This document shows, one piece after another, positions 23,050 through 32,620 of a DNA stretch of 36,547 bases. The stretch's first letter is position 1. Every line of letters starts with the position of its first letter. The notes under the pieces were generated by a model. It searched no databases. It was not told the origin of the DNA and saw only the letters and a program-made list of their open reading frames with translations. Position numbers and translations under genes: made by a program. Source of the DNA: Spirochaetales bacterium (GTDB lineage: Bacteria; Spirochaetota; Spirochaetia; Sphaerochaetales; Sphaerochaetaceae); NCBI GenBank assembly GCA_012728215.1, contig JAAYFO010000070.1, positions 1-36,547 of the forward strand. Reading direction: 5' to 3'.

Positions 23050-24297
23050 TTGCAAATAGCGATAATCATCATACTGCTGGTTCTTTCTGCGGCGTTCTCG
23101 GCTTCGGAAACCGCCTTTACTTCTCTTTCGATGATTCAGAAGAAGAGATTGGAGCAGGATAGAAGTGCCATGGGAAAGATGGCTTATGGAATATGCCACA
23201 AGCCAGATGCTTTGATCACTACTGTGCTGGTTGGAAACAATATCGTCAACATTGCAGAATCAGCCCTTGTTACATCATTTGTGATAGATTTGTTCGGTAA
23301 CGAATTTGTTGCGATTGCTACAGGAATCCTGACAGTCGTGATACTTATCTTTGGCGAGATATTTCCCAAGCAGTTTGCATTGAATCACAATATCGGCGTT
23401 GCAAAAGTGATGTCGTTTCCTCTTCGTTTCTTTCAGATCATCTTGTTTCCAGTGGTTTGGCTGTTTGTAAAAATCAGCAAGCTGTTCACTGCCTTGTTCT
23501 CCAAGCATAAGAGGGACAATGATCTGTCAGTCGATGCCTTGTTCGATGTGATTGACGTGGCCAAGGATGAAGGCGTTGTTGATTCGTATGAGCAGGATCT
23601 GGTACAGCGGGTTCTCCATTTCAACGAAACCAATGTAAAGGCGATAATGACTCATCGTACGGAAGTGTTTTCAGTTGAAGCAGGACAGACTGTACGGCAG
23701 GTTTTCCCTCAGATAGTGGAACGAGGGTATTCCAGAATTCCGGTATATCAGGATACTCATGAGAATATTGTTGGAGTTCTGCTGGTCAGAGACATTCAGA
23801 AATGCCTGATCAACGACCATTCGGATAGATTGGTTTCCGAATTGATGGTTACACCGGCTTTTATTCCTGAATCAATAAAAGTTGACGAGCTTTTCAGACA
23901 TTTCAAGAAGAACAAGCTTCAGATGGCTGTAGTATTGGATGAGTATGGTGGATTGTCCGGTGTGGTATCAATGGAAGATGTGACTGAGCAGCTGCTTGGG
24001 GAAATCTATGATGAATATGAGACTGGTATGGCAGAACGAATTGTTCCAAATCCAGTGGAAAAAGGTGTGTTCACTGTAATATGTGAAGTTTCTTTTCAGG
24101 AGTTTCTGGATGAATTCGGATTCAAATCTGAGAATACTGAAGGTTACAGCACTGTAGCTTCCTATATTCTTGACCAGGCAGGCTTCATCCCGAAGATCGG
24201 AACCGAAGTCTCGACACCGCTGGGAAAATTCACAGTCACTGGTATCAAGAGACATAAGCTTGAAAGGGCCGATTTCATACCTGTCTCGGTTGACTAA
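23050..24297 (+). CDS. CNNM/CBS/CorC-domain membrane protein (HlyC/CorC family)
   Basis: This 415-aa inner-membrane protein belongs to the family often annotated as hemolysin C or CorC, with proposed roles in divalent cation transport. The N-terminal CNNM domain (about 1-165) has [12 protein letters not shown] at its start and GEIFPK near 110. A pair of CBS domains follows (about 185-310), with [20 protein letters not shown] marking the second. A C-terminal CorC domain (about 330-405) completes it. I place the start at TTG 23050: AGAGAGG lies five bases upstream, and the upstream ATG at 23020 overlaps the predicted -10 box. It is followed by leuS 29 bases later, which has its own promoter. 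Confidence 0.88.
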   Translation: MQIAIIIILLVLSAAFSASETAFTSLSMIQKKRLEQDRSAMGKMAYGICHKPDALITTVLVGNNIVNIAESALVTSFVIDLFGNEFVAIATGILTVVILIFGEIFPKQFALNHNIGVAKVMSFPLRFFQIILFPVVWLFVKISKLFTALFSKHKRDNDLSVDALFDVIDVAKDEGVVDSYEQDLVQRVLHFNETNVKAIMTHRTEVFSVEAGQTVRQVFPQIVERGYSRIPVYQDTHENIVGVLLVRDIQKCLINDHSDRLVSELMVTPAFIPESIKVDELFRHFKKNKLQMAVVLDEYGGLSGVVSMEDVTEQLLGEIYDEYETGMAERIVPNPVEKGVFTVICEVSFQEFLDEFGFKSENTEGYSTVASYILDQAGFIPKIGTEVSTPLGKFTVTGIKRHKLERADFIPVSVD

Positions 24298-24318
24298 AAG
24301 CTTATGGCTTTTTAGAAT
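24290..24318 (+). promoter_or_regulatory. Promoter of leuS, predicted leaderless or nearly so
   Basis: TTGACT (24290-24295) and TAGAAT (24313-24318) are 17 bases apart. The leuS ATG begins at 24327, eight bases after the -10, so the leader would be 0-3 nt. The -35 overlaps the stop codon of the preceding gene. The AAAAGC/GCTTTT hairpin in the spacer is probably incidental. Confidence 0.6.
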
Positions 24319-24326
24319 ACCAAGCT

Positions 24327-26843
24327 ATGAGCAAGTATCCCTTTAATGAAATTGAGAAGAAGTGGCAGAAATACTGGGAAGATAACCATGTATTCAGGAC
24401 TACTGAGGATTTGTCTTATCCTAAAGATAAGCGTAGATATGTTTTGGACATGTTCCCTTATCCGTCAGGAGCTGGTTTGCATGTAGGCCATCCTGAAGGC
24501 TATACTGCTACAGATATCTACTGCAGGTATCTGAGAATGAATGGCTACAACGTGCTCCATCCGATGGGTTTTGACTCATTCGGTCTTCCTGCTGAGAATT
24601 ATGCGATTCAGACAGGAACACACCCGAAGATCACTACAGAGAAGAACATCGATAATTTTATCCGTCAGATCAAGAGCCTTGGGTTCTCTTATGATTGGGA
24701 TCGCGAAGTGGATACCCACGATGTGGATTACTATCATTGGACACAGTGGATTTTTATTCAGTTGTTCAAGAAAGGTCTGGCTTATGAAGCCCTGATGCCG
24801 ATTAACTGGTGCCCGAACTGCAAAACCGGTCTTGCAAACGAAGAAGTCAAGGAAGGTCATTGCGAGCGTTGCGGCACTCAGGTGGAGCGTCGCAATATCA
24901 GGCAGTGGGTTCTGAAAATCACTGCATATGCAGATCGTCTGCTGGAAGACCTGGATAAGCTGGATTGGCCTGAGTCGGTCAAGCTTATGCAACGAAACTG
25001 GATTGGTCGAAGTGAAGGTGCTTCTGTCCTATTCCAGATTGATGGACTTGCAGATAAGCTGGAAGTGTTCACCACTAGATGTGATACATTGTTTGGCGCG
25101 ACATACATGGTGATTTCTCCTGAGCATCCTCTGCTTGAGCAGATCACTACAGAAGCAAACCGAGATAAAGTCCATGAGTATGTAGAGAATGCAGCGAAAA
25201 AGAGCGATCTGGATCGTACAGACCTTGCAAAGGAAAAAACGGGTGTGTTTTCTGGCCGTTATGCTATAAATCCAGTCACTGGAAAGAAGATTCCTATCTG
25301 GATAGCGGACTATGTGCTGATTTCATATGGAACCGGAGCTATCATGGCTGTTCCAGCTCATGACGACCGAGACTGGGAATTTGCCAAAAAGTTCAACCTT
25401 CCTATTGTTGAAGTGCTTAAGAGCGAAGTCGATGTTCAGCAGCAGCCGTGGACTGAGGACGGAATCCATGTTAACAGCGGTTTCCTTGATGGGCTGGACA
25501 AACAGGAAGCAATAGCCAAGATGCTCGTATGGCTGGAAGAGCAGGACTGTGGAAAGAAGATGGTGAACTACAAGCTCCGTGACTGGATATTCTCCAGACA
25601 GAGATACTGGGGTGAACCGATTCCACTTGTACATTGTCCTCATTGTGGAATTGTTCCGGTTCCAGATGATCAGCTTCCGTTGGAGCTTCCCGAGGTTCAG
25701 AATTATCAGCCGACCGGTACAGGGGAGAGCCCTCTGGCTGGAATCAATGAATGGGTCAATACCACCTGTCCTGTCTGTGGAGCGAAGGCCAGGAGAGAGA
25801 CCAATACAATGCCTCAATGGGCTGGTTCCTGCTGGTATTATCTTAGGTATCTTGATCCTCATAACAGCAAGGAATTCTGCAGCAAGGATAAGGAACAGTA
25901 CTGGATGCCTGTCGATCTCTATGTAGGAGGAGTGGAGCATGCTGTGCTTCATCTTCTATATGCCCGCTTCTGGCACAAAGTGCTTTTTGATCTTGGAATC
26001 GTATCTACGGACGAGCCTTTCCAGAGGTTGGTGAATCAGGGAATGATTACAAGCTATGCCTTCGAAAGAGCGAACAAGGTACTTGTGCCTGTTGACCAGG
26101 TTGAGGAAATCTCTCCTGACAATTTTGTTGACAAGCAGACTGGTGAAAAACTTGACAGAGTAGTCGCAAAGATGTCCAAGAGTCTCAAGAACGTCATCAA
26201 CCCAGACCAGATAGTCAATGAGTATGGTGCTGATTCGATGAGAATGTATGAGATGTTCATGGGACCGTTGCAGGTGTCCAAGCCTTGGGCGACCACTGGT
26301 CTTGTTGGAGTGTACCGCTTCCTAGACCGTATCTGGCGTCTTGGGGATGAACGCACCATAACCGATGAGCCTGCATCCAGCGAGATTCTTAAGGTGCTTC
26401 ACAAAACCATAAAGAAGGTTTCAGAGGATACCGAAAGCCTTAATTTCAACACTGCCATTTCTCAGATGATGGTTCTTGTGAATGAGATTTATCGTACTGA
26501 ATCACTGAACCGTGAGGTTTGGGAAACACTGATACTTCTGATTTCTCCATATGTTCCGCATCTGGCCGAGGAACTTTGGCAGAAGGCTGGACACACTGAG
26601 AGCCTGTTCAAGGCTCCATGGCCGAAATATGATGAAAAATTCATCATCGACGATGTGGTGCCTGTAGTGATTTCCGTCAATGGCAAAGTCAGATCGAAGA
26701 TCGATGTCCCGCGTGACATTGACAAGGACGAACTCCTTGCACTTGCCAGAAAGGATGAGAAGGTCTGCAAGTTCCTTGAAGGGAAGACGATTGTCAAGGA
26801 GATTGTTGTTCCAGCAAAGCTTGTGAATTTTGCAGTGAAGTAA
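24327..26843 (+). CDS. leuS: Leucyl-tRNA synthetase
   Basis: This 838-aa enzyme attaches leucine to tRNA-Leu. The class I HIGH motif is HVGH (52-55) inside [22 protein letters not shown]-like wording, and KMSKS is at 615-619. Between them are a zinc-ribbon-like CPNC...CERC cluster (about 158-178), the CP1 editing domain with its [14 protein letters not shown] segment (about 335-348), and a second CPHCG...CPVCG cluster. The C-terminal anticodon-binding and tail domain ends in VNFAVK. The length is usual for a bacterial LeuRS. There is no Shine-Dalgarno site; a strong promoter is placed so that the transcript begins at or next to the ATG. A good terminator follows. Confidence 0.97.
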   Translation: MSKYPFNEIEKKWQKYWEDNHVFRTTEDLSYPKDKRRYVLDMFPYPSGAGLHVGHPEGYTATDIYCRYLRMNGYNVLHPMGFDSFGLPAENYAIQTGTHPKITTEKNIDNFIRQIKSLGFSYDWDREVDTHDVDYYHWTQWIFIQLFKKGLAYEALMPINWCPNCKTGLANEEVKEGHCERCGTQVERRNIRQWVLKITAYADRLLEDLDKLDWPESVKLMQRNWIGRSEGASVLFQIDGLADKLEVFTTRCDTLFGATYMVISPEHPLLEQITTEANRDKVHEYVENAAKKSDLDRTDLAKEKTGVFSGRYAINPVTGKKIPIWIADYVLISYGTGAIMAVPAHDDRDWEFAKKFNLPIVEVLKSEVDVQQQPWTEDGIHVNSGFLDGLDKQEAIAKMLVWLEEQDCGKKMVNYKLRDWIFSRQRYWGEPIPLVHCPHCGIVPVPDDQLPLELPEVQNYQPTGTGESPLAGINEWVNTTCPVCGAKARRETNTMPQWAGSCWYYLRYLDPHNSKEFCSKDKEQYWMPVDLYVGGVEHAVLHLLYARFWHKVLFDLGIVSTDEPFQRLVNQGMITSYAFERANKVLVPVDQVEEISPDNFVDKQTGEKLDRVVAKMSKSLKNVINPDQIVNEYGADSMRMYEMFMGPLQVSKPWATTGLVGVYRFLDRIWRLGDERTITDEPASSEILKVLHKTIKKVSEDTESLNFNTAISQMMVLVNEIYRTESLNREVWETLILLISPYVPHLAEELWQKAGHTESLFKAPWPKYDEKFIIDDVVPVVISVNGKVRSKIDVPRDIDKDELLALARKDEKVCKFLEGKTIVKEIVVPAKLVNFAVK

Positions 26844-26871
26844 CTCAATATCATGTAATGTTTCATTTGAT

Positions 26872-26908
26872 CAGACCTCTACCTGTTTGCAGTCGGGGGT
26901 CTGTTTTT
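26872..26908 (+). terminator. Terminator after leuS
   Basis: CAGACC (26872-26877) pairs with GGTCTG (26898-26903), followed by TTTTT (26904-26908). It lies 28 bases after the leuS stop. Confidence 0.75.
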
Positions 26909-26930
26909 CATATCTTAAATAATCAAATCA

Positions 26931-26939
26931 TGATATAAT
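26931..26939 (+). promoter_or_regulatory. Extended -10 promoter of the lipoprotein operon
   Basis: TGATATAAT gives an extended -10 with a consensus TATAAT (26934-26939). No good -35 lies 17 bases upstream, as expected for extended -10 promoters. The start should be near 26946, about 29 nt before the first ATG. Confidence 0.55.
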
Positions 26940-26974
26940 GACTCCATGAATTTGACCGTTAAGAGAGGTTTGAA

Positions 26975-27559
26975 ATGAAGAAGACATATTTGATTTTAGT
27001 TTGTCTGATTGTTGCAGTCTTTGCTTTTACCAGCTGTGCAACTGCCAAGGAAGAAATTGGCAAGACTCCTGTTTCCACTGTGCTTGGTAAAGATGGAACT
27101 CCTAGGCCGGAATGGGTGACTTCATCGTTCAAGAGTGAAGGTTTCCACTTCGAATCCGGATATGGAAAGATGAGTAACTTCAACAGCTCAAGGAAACGGG
27201 CAGAAACCGAATCAAAGAATGCCATTGCCGAATGGGTTTCAACAAGAGTGAAGGAAATTGTCTCCACTTATGTCAACGATGCCGGAAGTGGTGATAACCG
27301 TCAGGCTCTTGATGCCATGGAAACCATCAGCGTGCAGATAGCCGAGGCTACTCTCTCAGGAGTCTTCACCGAAGCGATCTGGGAAGATGCCGAAGGTGGA
27401 GTCTGGGCTTTGGTCGGAGTCCCTGTGGACTCCGTGAAGGCAGGATTTGCTACTGCCAAGACTGAAGTCGATCAGCTCTTCAAGCAGAATGACGCAGCGG
27501 CTGCCGCAAATGAAAAAATGCAGCAGGCAATTGATAAACTTCTGAAAAGTGATCTGTAG
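26975..27559 (+). CDS. LPP20-family lipoprotein
   Basis: This 194-aa protein has a lipoprotein signal (FTSC, C21) and then a domain like the LPP20 family. RPEWVTSSF near residues 44-52 and the Arg/Ala-rich helix with AETESKNAIAEWV near 75-87 fit that family, which includes outer-membrane lipoproteins and the flagellar protein FlgP. It is expected at the outer membrane's periplasmic face, although sorting in this organism is unknown. AGAGAGG lies six bases before the ATG. It leads four lipoprotein genes with gaps of 9, 5 and 5 bases, so they should form one operon. Confidence 0.72.
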   Translation: MKKTYLILVCLIVAVFAFTSCATAKEEIGKTPVSTVLGKDGTPRPEWVTSSFKSEGFHFESGYGKMSNFNSSRKRAETESKNAIAEWVSTRVKEIVSTYVNDAGSGDNRQALDAMETISVQIAEATLSGVFTEAIWEDAEGGVWALVGVPVDSVKAGFATAKTEVDQLFKQNDAAAAANEKMQQAIDKLLKSDL

Positions 27560-27568
27560 GTTCTGAAA

Positions 27569-28156
27569 ATGAGAAAGAGCATCATTATTGCTTGGATGGT
27601 CCTTGCTGTTCTTGTCATGTCTTCCTGCGCTTCCACAAGTGTCACCAGGCTGGCTTCTGACAAGGACATGGATCTTTCCGGATATTGGAATGACACTGAC
27701 ATCCGTCAGGTTGCCTCAAGCTTGGTTTCATCCTGCCTCGATGGGGATTGGATGAAGACATTTGCATTGAAGAAGCCCGTGGTGAGAGTTGGGAGAATCA
27801 TCAACAACTCCAGTGAGCACATTGATACTGCAATAATCTCACAGAAGATGGAGGAAGCTTTGATAAACAGCGGAAAGGTCTTATTCGTAGCTTCTGCTTC
27901 CACTATTGCAGATGTCCGTCAGGAACAGGCGGACCAGCAGTATTTTTCTGCTGATCCGGTGAAGCTTGCAGCTGAAAAGGGTGCCGACTGTCTTCTTCAG
28001 GGGTCTGTGAGGACGAATATCGATCAGATAGAGGGAAAAGCTGTCCGAACATACTATGTCAGTCTTGAATTGGTAAATGTTCAGACAGCTGAAAAGATAT
28101 GGGTCGGAAATGATACTGTCAAGAAGTACATTACTCGTCCTAAATATCGGTTCTAG
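27569..28156 (+). CDS. LpoB-like lipoprotein (peptidoglycan synthase activator family)
   Basis: This 195-aa lipoprotein has the lipobox MSSC (C20). Its body follows the LpoB family pattern: WNDTDIRQVASSLV (about 40-53), VVRVGRIINNSSEHIDT (71-87), then a fold with LAAEKGADCLLQGSVRT (about 131-147) and LELVNVQTAEKIWVG near 165-180. In Escherichia coli LpoB reaches from the outer membrane to activate PBP1b; whether this protein does so cannot be told here, since no PBP gene is present in the window. It lies between two LPP20-like lipoprotein genes. No strong ribosome-binding site is seen. Confidence 0.75.
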   Translation: MRKSIIIAWMVLAVLVMSSCASTSVTRLASDKDMDLSGYWNDTDIRQVASSLVSSCLDGDWMKTFALKKPVVRVGRIINNSSEHIDTAIISQKMEEALINSGKVLFVASASTIADVRQEQADQQYFSADPVKLAAEKGADCLLQGSVRTNIDQIEGKAVRTYYVSLELVNVQTAEKIWVGNDTVKKYITRPKYRF

Positions 28157-28161
28157 GAGAA

Positions 28162-29160
28162 ATGATGGGAAGAATTGCAGTAGTCGTCATCATTGCCTTG
28201 TCAATGGCTCTCTCCAGTTGTGCAACTACAGTGGGTAGGGAGCCTTCGTGGATTTTTGGAATCTATGATTCGGCACTACAGGATGAGAAATACATATGTT
28301 CTGTCGGTTCTGGAAAGACGAGACAGGATGCTGTGAATCAGGCATTGTCATTGATGGCTCAGAGCTTTTCTGTTTCAATCAAGTCTGTTCAGTCTCTGGT
28401 TTCCACCAGTTCGGCTTCTTCTGATCCGGCAGGAAACGACAGCTTTGCCGAGAGCTCGATACTGACGGAGGATAGTACTCTCACTTCCGATGTCGAAGAG
28501 GTCCTTGGCGTAGAGATCCATGATACATACAAGGATGCCGACGGCCTTTTCTGGGTGCGTGCCTGTCTTGATAAGGATAGAACCATGACACTGTATCAGG
28601 CAAAGGTTCTGGAGCTCGAAAAGGATATGAACTTGCTGATCAATGAAGCGAGACTTGATACTAATCCGCTTTCAAGCCTTTCACTGATGAACAAGGCCAG
28701 AATCAGATCGACTGCAATTGATAACTGCTATGATCAGATGCGGATGATAAGCAAGAATTCCTATTCCAGCAAGACGCCATTGGTTGATGCGGCAAGAAAG
28801 GAAATCCTTTCCAATATTTCATTCGACATCATAGTGAACTGTTCGGATGTGGCTGTGTCGGATATGGTATACACCTCGGTTTCGCAGATTCTCTCCGGGT
28901 TCGGGGTCAGGATTACCACAAATCCAGGCTCGTGCCGTATTGTTGTCGATTATCAGCTTTCTCCGTTGAAGATGGAAGGCTCTCCTTTCTCTTATTGTAC
29001 CTATGCGGTGGGCTACAGACTTTCATGTGATGGAGAGGATATCCTATCATGGCAGAAAAATGGAAGGGCAGCTGGAATAAGCGAGGCTTCCGCTTATAAT
29101 GAAGCGTTGAAGGAAAGCTTGAAAATGATGAATGAATCACTTTCCTCGGCGGAGCTCTGA
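28162..29160 (+). CDS. LPP20-like lipoprotein, long form
   Basis: This 332-aa lipoprotein has the lipobox LSSC (C20). The N-terminal part (about 25-150) resembles LPP20, with PSWIF near residue 29 and the helix TRQDAVNQALSLMAQSFSV, comparable with the first lipoprotein of the operon. A second part (about 210-320) contains a beta-alpha pattern with a ...DIIVNCSDVAVSDMVY segment and may be a distinct domain of unknown function. The first of two adjacent ATG codons (28162 and 28165) is listed; GGAGA (28156-28160) is closer to ideal spacing for the second. It is co-directional and closely spaced with the LpoB-like gene. Confidence 0.65.
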   Translation: MMGRIAVVVIIALSMALSSCATTVGREPSWIFGIYDSALQDEKYICSVGSGKTRQDAVNQALSLMAQSFSVSIKSVQSLVSTSSASSDPAGNDSFAESSILTEDSTLTSDVEEVLGVEIHDTYKDADGLFWVRACLDKDRTMTLYQAKVLELEKDMNLLINEARLDTNPLSSLSLMNKARIRSTAIDNCYDQMRMISKNSYSSKTPLVDAARKEILSNISFDIIVNCSDVAVSDMVYTSVSQILSGFGVRITTNPGSCRIVVDYQLSPLKMEGSPFSYCTYAVGYRLSCDGEDILSWQKNGRAAGISEASAYNEALKESLKMMNESLSSAEL

Positions 29161-29165
29161 CTGAT

Positions 29166-30494
29166 ATGAAGACAAAGTCAGGCTTCTCGATTCTTCTGCT
29201 GCTGTTGTCGGTAAGTTGCTTTGTCATGGTAGGCTGCACTTCGACACTGGATCTGAGTCAGGTGGTCGGAACATATCGAAAAGGTTATTTCGATGGTGCC
29301 ATACGTGCTTATGAATCCAGAAAGCAGGAGATTGTTTCGACTCAGGGAAGGATTGTGTTCGATCTTGATTATGGAATGCTTTCCATGATGGCTGGAGATT
29401 ATTCCACTTCCAATACCTACTTCACTGAAGCGGAGAATTTGATTTCTGCAAGCTATACGCAAAGCATAATGCAGAACATAGGATCCTATCTGCTAAATGA
29501 CAATACTGTCGAGTACGCCGGTGAGGACTATGAGGATATATATACCAATATTGTCAAATCCCTTAATTATCATAATCTTGGCCTGACAGAGGATGCGATG
29601 GTAGAGCTTCGGCGTTCCGCAGAGAAGCAGAGTCTCATGCAGTCAAGATATGATGAACAATGGAGCAAGGTAAAGAATTATGCAGACAGCAACGGCTATG
29701 ATGTCAATGTCAGGCATTATGACTATGGCTTCTCCATATCGGCATTGTCGAATTATCTGATGATGGTCTTCAGTCGAAGCATGAATGATTTCAACAGTTT
29801 CCAATTCGCATCCAAACAGATCAGACTTGCCTTTGAAACCCAAGGTGGAATCTACAATTTCAATTTTCCTTCATTTCTAGAAGAGGAACGGTTTGATATG
29901 CCCAAAGGCTTGGCACGGTTGAACCTGGTTGCATTCAGTGGCCTTGCCCCGGTGAAGGAGCAGGCCACTGAATTCATCGATATGCCAAATGGAGATATTG
30001 GAAAGCTGTCCTATCCGGTCATGACAGTCCGTCCTTCGAATGTGAGGTCGGTGAAATTTCTCGTTGATGGAAAGATGCAGACTGAAATGGATTTGCTGGA
30101 AAATATCGATCGAATAGTATTTGACACTTTCCGACCAAGACAGGAACTTGCAATTTCAAAGACCATAATGAGAAACTACGTGAAGAACTTTGCAACCCAA
30201 GTGTATGATGCGGCTGCGGCAGATAAAAAGGCTGACAAGAATGCTTCCAGTCTATGGACTGTCCTTGGATTGATCACCAGAGTTACAAATGTGATTTCCG
30301 AGCAAGCCGATGTGAGGTCGTCCCATTTCTTTCCATCAAAGGCGTGGGGTACAGGAATTGATGTTGCTTTAGGGCTTCATTCTGTTTCTATTCAGTTCTG
30401 CAGTTACAATGGCAATGTGCTTTTTCAGAAGGACACGGATATTGAAGTGAAGGAAGGACAGACGAATCTAGTGGATGCGTTCTGTCCGATCTGA
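29166..30494 (+). CDS. Lipoprotein with TPR-like helical repeats
   Basis: This 442-aa lipoprotein (VGC lipobox, C24) has a helical N-terminal half consistent with TPR-like repeats: YRKGYFDGAIRAYESRK, MMAGDYSTSNTYFTEAE and YHNLGLTEDAMVELRRSAEK (roughly residues 37-160). The C-terminal half is mixed alpha/beta. The pattern recalls the COG3014 family, whose genes sit beside lpoB in some gammaproteobacteria; I am moderately sure of that resemblance. It is the last gene of the operon. Its stop is two bases from that of the convergent YhhN gene, leaving no space for a terminator between them. Confidence 0.65.
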   Translation: MKTKSGFSILLLLLSVSCFVMVGCTSTLDLSQVVGTYRKGYFDGAIRAYESRKQEIVSTQGRIVFDLDYGMLSMMAGDYSTSNTYFTEAENLISASYTQSIMQNIGSYLLNDNTVEYAGEDYEDIYTNIVKSLNYHNLGLTEDAMVELRRSAEKQSLMQSRYDEQWSKVKNYADSNGYDVNVRHYDYGFSISALSNYLMMVFSRSMNDFNSFQFASKQIRLAFETQGGIYNFNFPSFLEEERFDMPKGLARLNLVAFSGLAPVKEQATEFIDMPNGDIGKLSYPVMTVRPSNVRSVKFLVDGKMQTEMDLLENIDRIVFDTFRPRQELAISKTIMRNYVKNFATQVYDAAAADKKADKNASSLWTVLGLITRVTNVISEQADVRSSHFFPSKAWGTGIDVALGLHSVSIQFCSYNGNVLFQKDTDIEVKEGQTNLVDAFCPI

Positions 30495-30496
30495 CG

Positions 30497-31180
30497 TTAA
30501 ATCTGAAGCAGAAGCACACCGAATACTATCAGCAACTGTGCGGCGGTATAGGTAATCATCACGGATTCACCTGGAATAATCTTCTGACCTGTCGCTCTGA
30601 TTCCAATCATTGAATCAGATAAGGCAAAAAGCAATCCTCCTGCAAGTGCCAGACTGGTACCCAAGGCACATCCTCCTGTGTAGGTGCTTGCTATGGCAGC
30701 AATCAGGAATATCAAAAAGAATCCATAAAGAATCATCTTGTCTGCCATTGGGTCATCTGTCTTGCTTAGTTTCCTCTTGACAAGAATGATGCATGGTATC
30801 ATTGCTGCTACGGCAATGAAGGCGGCAATCAGGGAGTGGTGTGAAATTTTCAGCTTGATGAAGAAGAATGCATAGAAGATATGTCCAATGAGGAAGCTCA
30901 GTACTCCCAAGGCGAATATCCTGGTCTTGTTTCTCCAGATCAGTCCAAGGTCACCCAGTGAATAGAGCACCATTGTGATGATTATTTCCCACTGGTTCTG
31001 AGGTGCAGGGGCATTGCTCTTCAAGGCATATAGATAGAACAGCAGCAGGCTGATCATCAGAAGAGGCTTTGTGAACAGCTCAAGTTTGCCACCTGCAAGG
31101 TATTTTAACTTGGTGCAGTTGATAATCGAAAGAATCACGTAGAGACTCAGAAAGATGATTGATGTAGCTGTAAATATCAT
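30497..31180 (-). CDS. YhhN/TMEM86-family membrane protein
   Basis: This 227-aa protein is strongly hydrophobic with about eight membrane segments. It matches the YhhN family by KPLLMISLLLFY (about 38-49), LYSLGDLGLI (71-80), GVLSFLIGHIFYAFFF (91-106), GLLFALSDSMIGI (about 182-194) and MITYTAAQLLIV near the end. Human members (TMEM86B) are lysoplasmalogenases that hydrolyse vinyl ether bonds; the bacterial role is less certain, and plasmalogen metabolism would fit an anaerobe. No Shine-Dalgarno sequence is seen; the promoter ends six bases before the ATG, opposite the clc promoter in a 95-bp gap. Confidence 0.8.
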   Translation of the reverse strand: MIFTATSIIFLSLYVILSIINCTKLKYLAGGKLELFTKPLLMISLLLFYLYALKSNAPAPQNQWEIIITMVLYSLGDLGLIWRNKTRIFALGVLSFLIGHIFYAFFFIKLKISHHSLIAAFIAVAAMIPCIILVKRKLSKTDDPMADKMILYGFFLIFLIAAIASTYTGGCALGTSLALAGGLLFALSDSMIGIRATGQKIIPGESVMITYTAAQLLIVFGVLLLQI

Positions 31181-31186
31181 GGTTCT

Positions 31187-31216
31187 ATCTTAAATGTAGT
31201 TTGCCATTCTTTTCAA
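31187..31216 (-). promoter_or_regulatory. Promoter of yhhN, predicted leaderless
   Basis: On the minus strand TTGAAA (31216-31211) and TAAGAT (31192-31187) are 18 bases apart. The predicted start is 31180, the first base of the ATG. Confidence 0.5.
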
Positions 31217-31239
31217 GTGTTCTTCTTTGAGCTTACGTC

Positions 31240-31268
31240 TTGAATTAGTTTTGAGTATTACATAAGAT
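31240..31268 (+). promoter_or_regulatory. Promoter of the CLC gene, predicted leaderless
   Basis: TTGAAT (31240-31245) and TAAGAT (31263-31268) are 17 bases apart. The predicted start is 31275, one base before the ATG. There is no ribosome-binding site. Confidence 0.5.
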
Positions 31269-31275
31269 TCCTTTC

Positions 31276-32538
31276 ATGGAACAAAGTGAAATCAGTTGGA
31301 AGCAGACCTTTAAAAACCAGACATTCTGGGTGTTCAGGTCTTTGCTTCTTGGCATTATTATCGGACCAGCGTGTTATCTCCTTTCTTATCTGATCGGTCT
31401 TGCAGGAACCGTGCGTGATTCCCATTGGTGGCTGATATTTGCCCTTCCATTGGCAGGAGCCTTCATTTCATGGGGATACAACAGGATAGACCCTGTGCTT
31501 CGCGAAAGCTCCGGCACGACTATGGAAATCATCAACTGGAATATCCGAAAGAGAACAAATCCCACCGAGAATCCAGATGCGCCTCAGAAGAGCATTTCTC
31601 CGTGGCTGGCTCCAGTGATACTCGTATCCACTTTGATAAGTCACATTTTTGGAGCATCCATCGGCAAGGAAGGTGCCGGAGTTCAGGTTGGGACCTCGAT
31701 TTCTTCATTTCTTGCCCGAACTGAAATGCGCCTGATGAAAAGCGATTCTTCCCAGGATATGGGAATCTGGCTATGCATAGGTTCCGGTGCCGCTTTCGGA
31801 GCACTTTTCAAGGCTCCTATCGCCGGTACGCTTTTTGGGATAATGGTGGCATCTCCCAACATTGCAAGATTTGATGCAATGCTTCCTTGTCTGGTTGGCA
31901 GTCTTGTGGCTTCCTTCATCTCGTCCTCTCTTAGTATAGGGACTCCATTTGTTTTAGGAGTGGTGGATCTGCCTTGGTCAATCAAGAATGCATTGATTGC
32001 CCTGTGCTTGGGTGTGGCGGCTGGTCTGCTTGCAAGGCTGTTCTTTGTTTGCAGCATGACTGCAAGAAAGCTCTCTTCCAGATTGCTTCCAAACCAATAT
32101 GTCCGAACGGTGGTCCTTTCTTTTGTGCTTGTTCTCTGCTTTGTCCTGATATATCTGGCTACCGGTAGTCTGGAATACTGCAGTTTGTCAGCATCTTTGA
32201 TGAACGACAGCAGGCCTTGGTCTTTTGTCATCAAGATTCTTCTCACTGTAATCTCACTGGCTGCTGGGTTTACCGGTGGCGAAGTTGTTCCGACTCTGGT
32301 GATAGGCGCTTCTGCCTTTCGTGCCCTTGGCCTGATAATCCCTCTTCCTCTGCCTACTCTGGCAGTCTTCGGTGCAATTGGAATGCTGAGTGGAGCGACC
32401 AATCTTCCACTGGTGTGCTTTGCACTTGGGTTGGAAGTTTTTGGATTCGCCAACTTTGAATATCTGTTCATCATATGCGTCATGTCATTCATCGTCAGCG
32501 GACGAGACAGCATTTATCCAAACCAGTTGAAGGCTTAG
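31276..32538 (+). CDS. CLC-family anion channel or antiporter
   Basis: This 420-aa membrane protein belongs to the CLC superfamily. GASIGKEGAGVQVG (126-139) is the GREGP-type selectivity motif with the gating glutamate E132. SSGTTMEIINW (78-88) replaces the usual GSGIP motif. TGGEVVPTLVIGA (333-345) replaces the usual GGIFxP. The last two variants are closer to the fluoride-exporting CLC-F branch than to chloride CLCs, so fluoride export is possible; I cannot confirm it. No fluoride (crcB) riboswitch is visible upstream. It has its own promoter facing that of yhhN and no Shine-Dalgarno site. Confidence 0.82.
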   Translation: MEQSEISWKQTFKNQTFWVFRSLLLGIIIGPACYLLSYLIGLAGTVRDSHWWLIFALPLAGAFISWGYNRIDPVLRESSGTTMEIINWNIRKRTNPTENPDAPQKSISPWLAPVILVSTLISHIFGASIGKEGAGVQVGTSISSFLARTEMRLMKSDSSQDMGIWLCIGSGAAFGALFKAPIAGTLFGIMVASPNIARFDAMLPCLVGSLVASFISSSLSIGTPFVLGVVDLPWSIKNALIALCLGVAAGLLARLFFVCSMTARKLSSRLLPNQYVRTVVLSFVLVLCFVLIYLATGSLEYCSLSASLMNDSRPWSFVIKILLTVISLAAGFTGGEVVPTLVIGASAFRALGLIIPLPLPTLAVFGAIGMLSGATNLPLVCFALGLEVFGFANFEYLFIICVMSFIVSGRDSIYPNQLKA

Positions 32539-32559
32539 TCTGACAGATTTGCGACTTTT

Positions 32560-32572
32560 GTGACCTTGTCAC
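32560..32572. promoter_or_regulatory. Short hairpin or operator between the CLC and rubredoxin genes
   Basis: GTGAC-CTT-GTCAC forms a perfect inverted repeat, 22 bases upstream of the likely -10 of the rubredoxin gene. The stem is too short for a convincing terminator, so it may be a regulator site. Confidence 0.3.
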
Positions 32573-32591
32573 TAGTATTTCTCACAGGATG

Positions 32592-32600
32592 TGATACGAT
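32592..32600 (+). promoter_or_regulatory. Likely extended -10 promoter of the rubredoxin gene
   Basis: TGATACGAT has the TG extension and TACGAT (32595-32600). No good -35 is found. The start would be near 32607, immediately before the AGGAGG at 32609. Confidence 0.35.
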
Positions 32601-32620
32601 GCTGAATCAGGAGGACTGCT

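Noticed and set aside
24296-24313. AAAAGC/GCTTTT hairpin with a T run as a terminator before leuS
   Set aside because: It lies exactly in the spacer of a strong leuS promoter; the stem has six base pairs, four of them A-T.
31181-31275. Fluoride riboswitch ahead of the CLC gene
   Set aside because: No GG-GATGG-type core or pseudoknot pattern is present, and the promoter leaves no leader.
31683-32513. A 276-codon minus-strand ORF inside the CLC gene
   Set aside because: It is antisense to a clear CLC protein whose motifs are intact; its translation is Arg/Pro/Thr-rich, as expected for a shadow frame.
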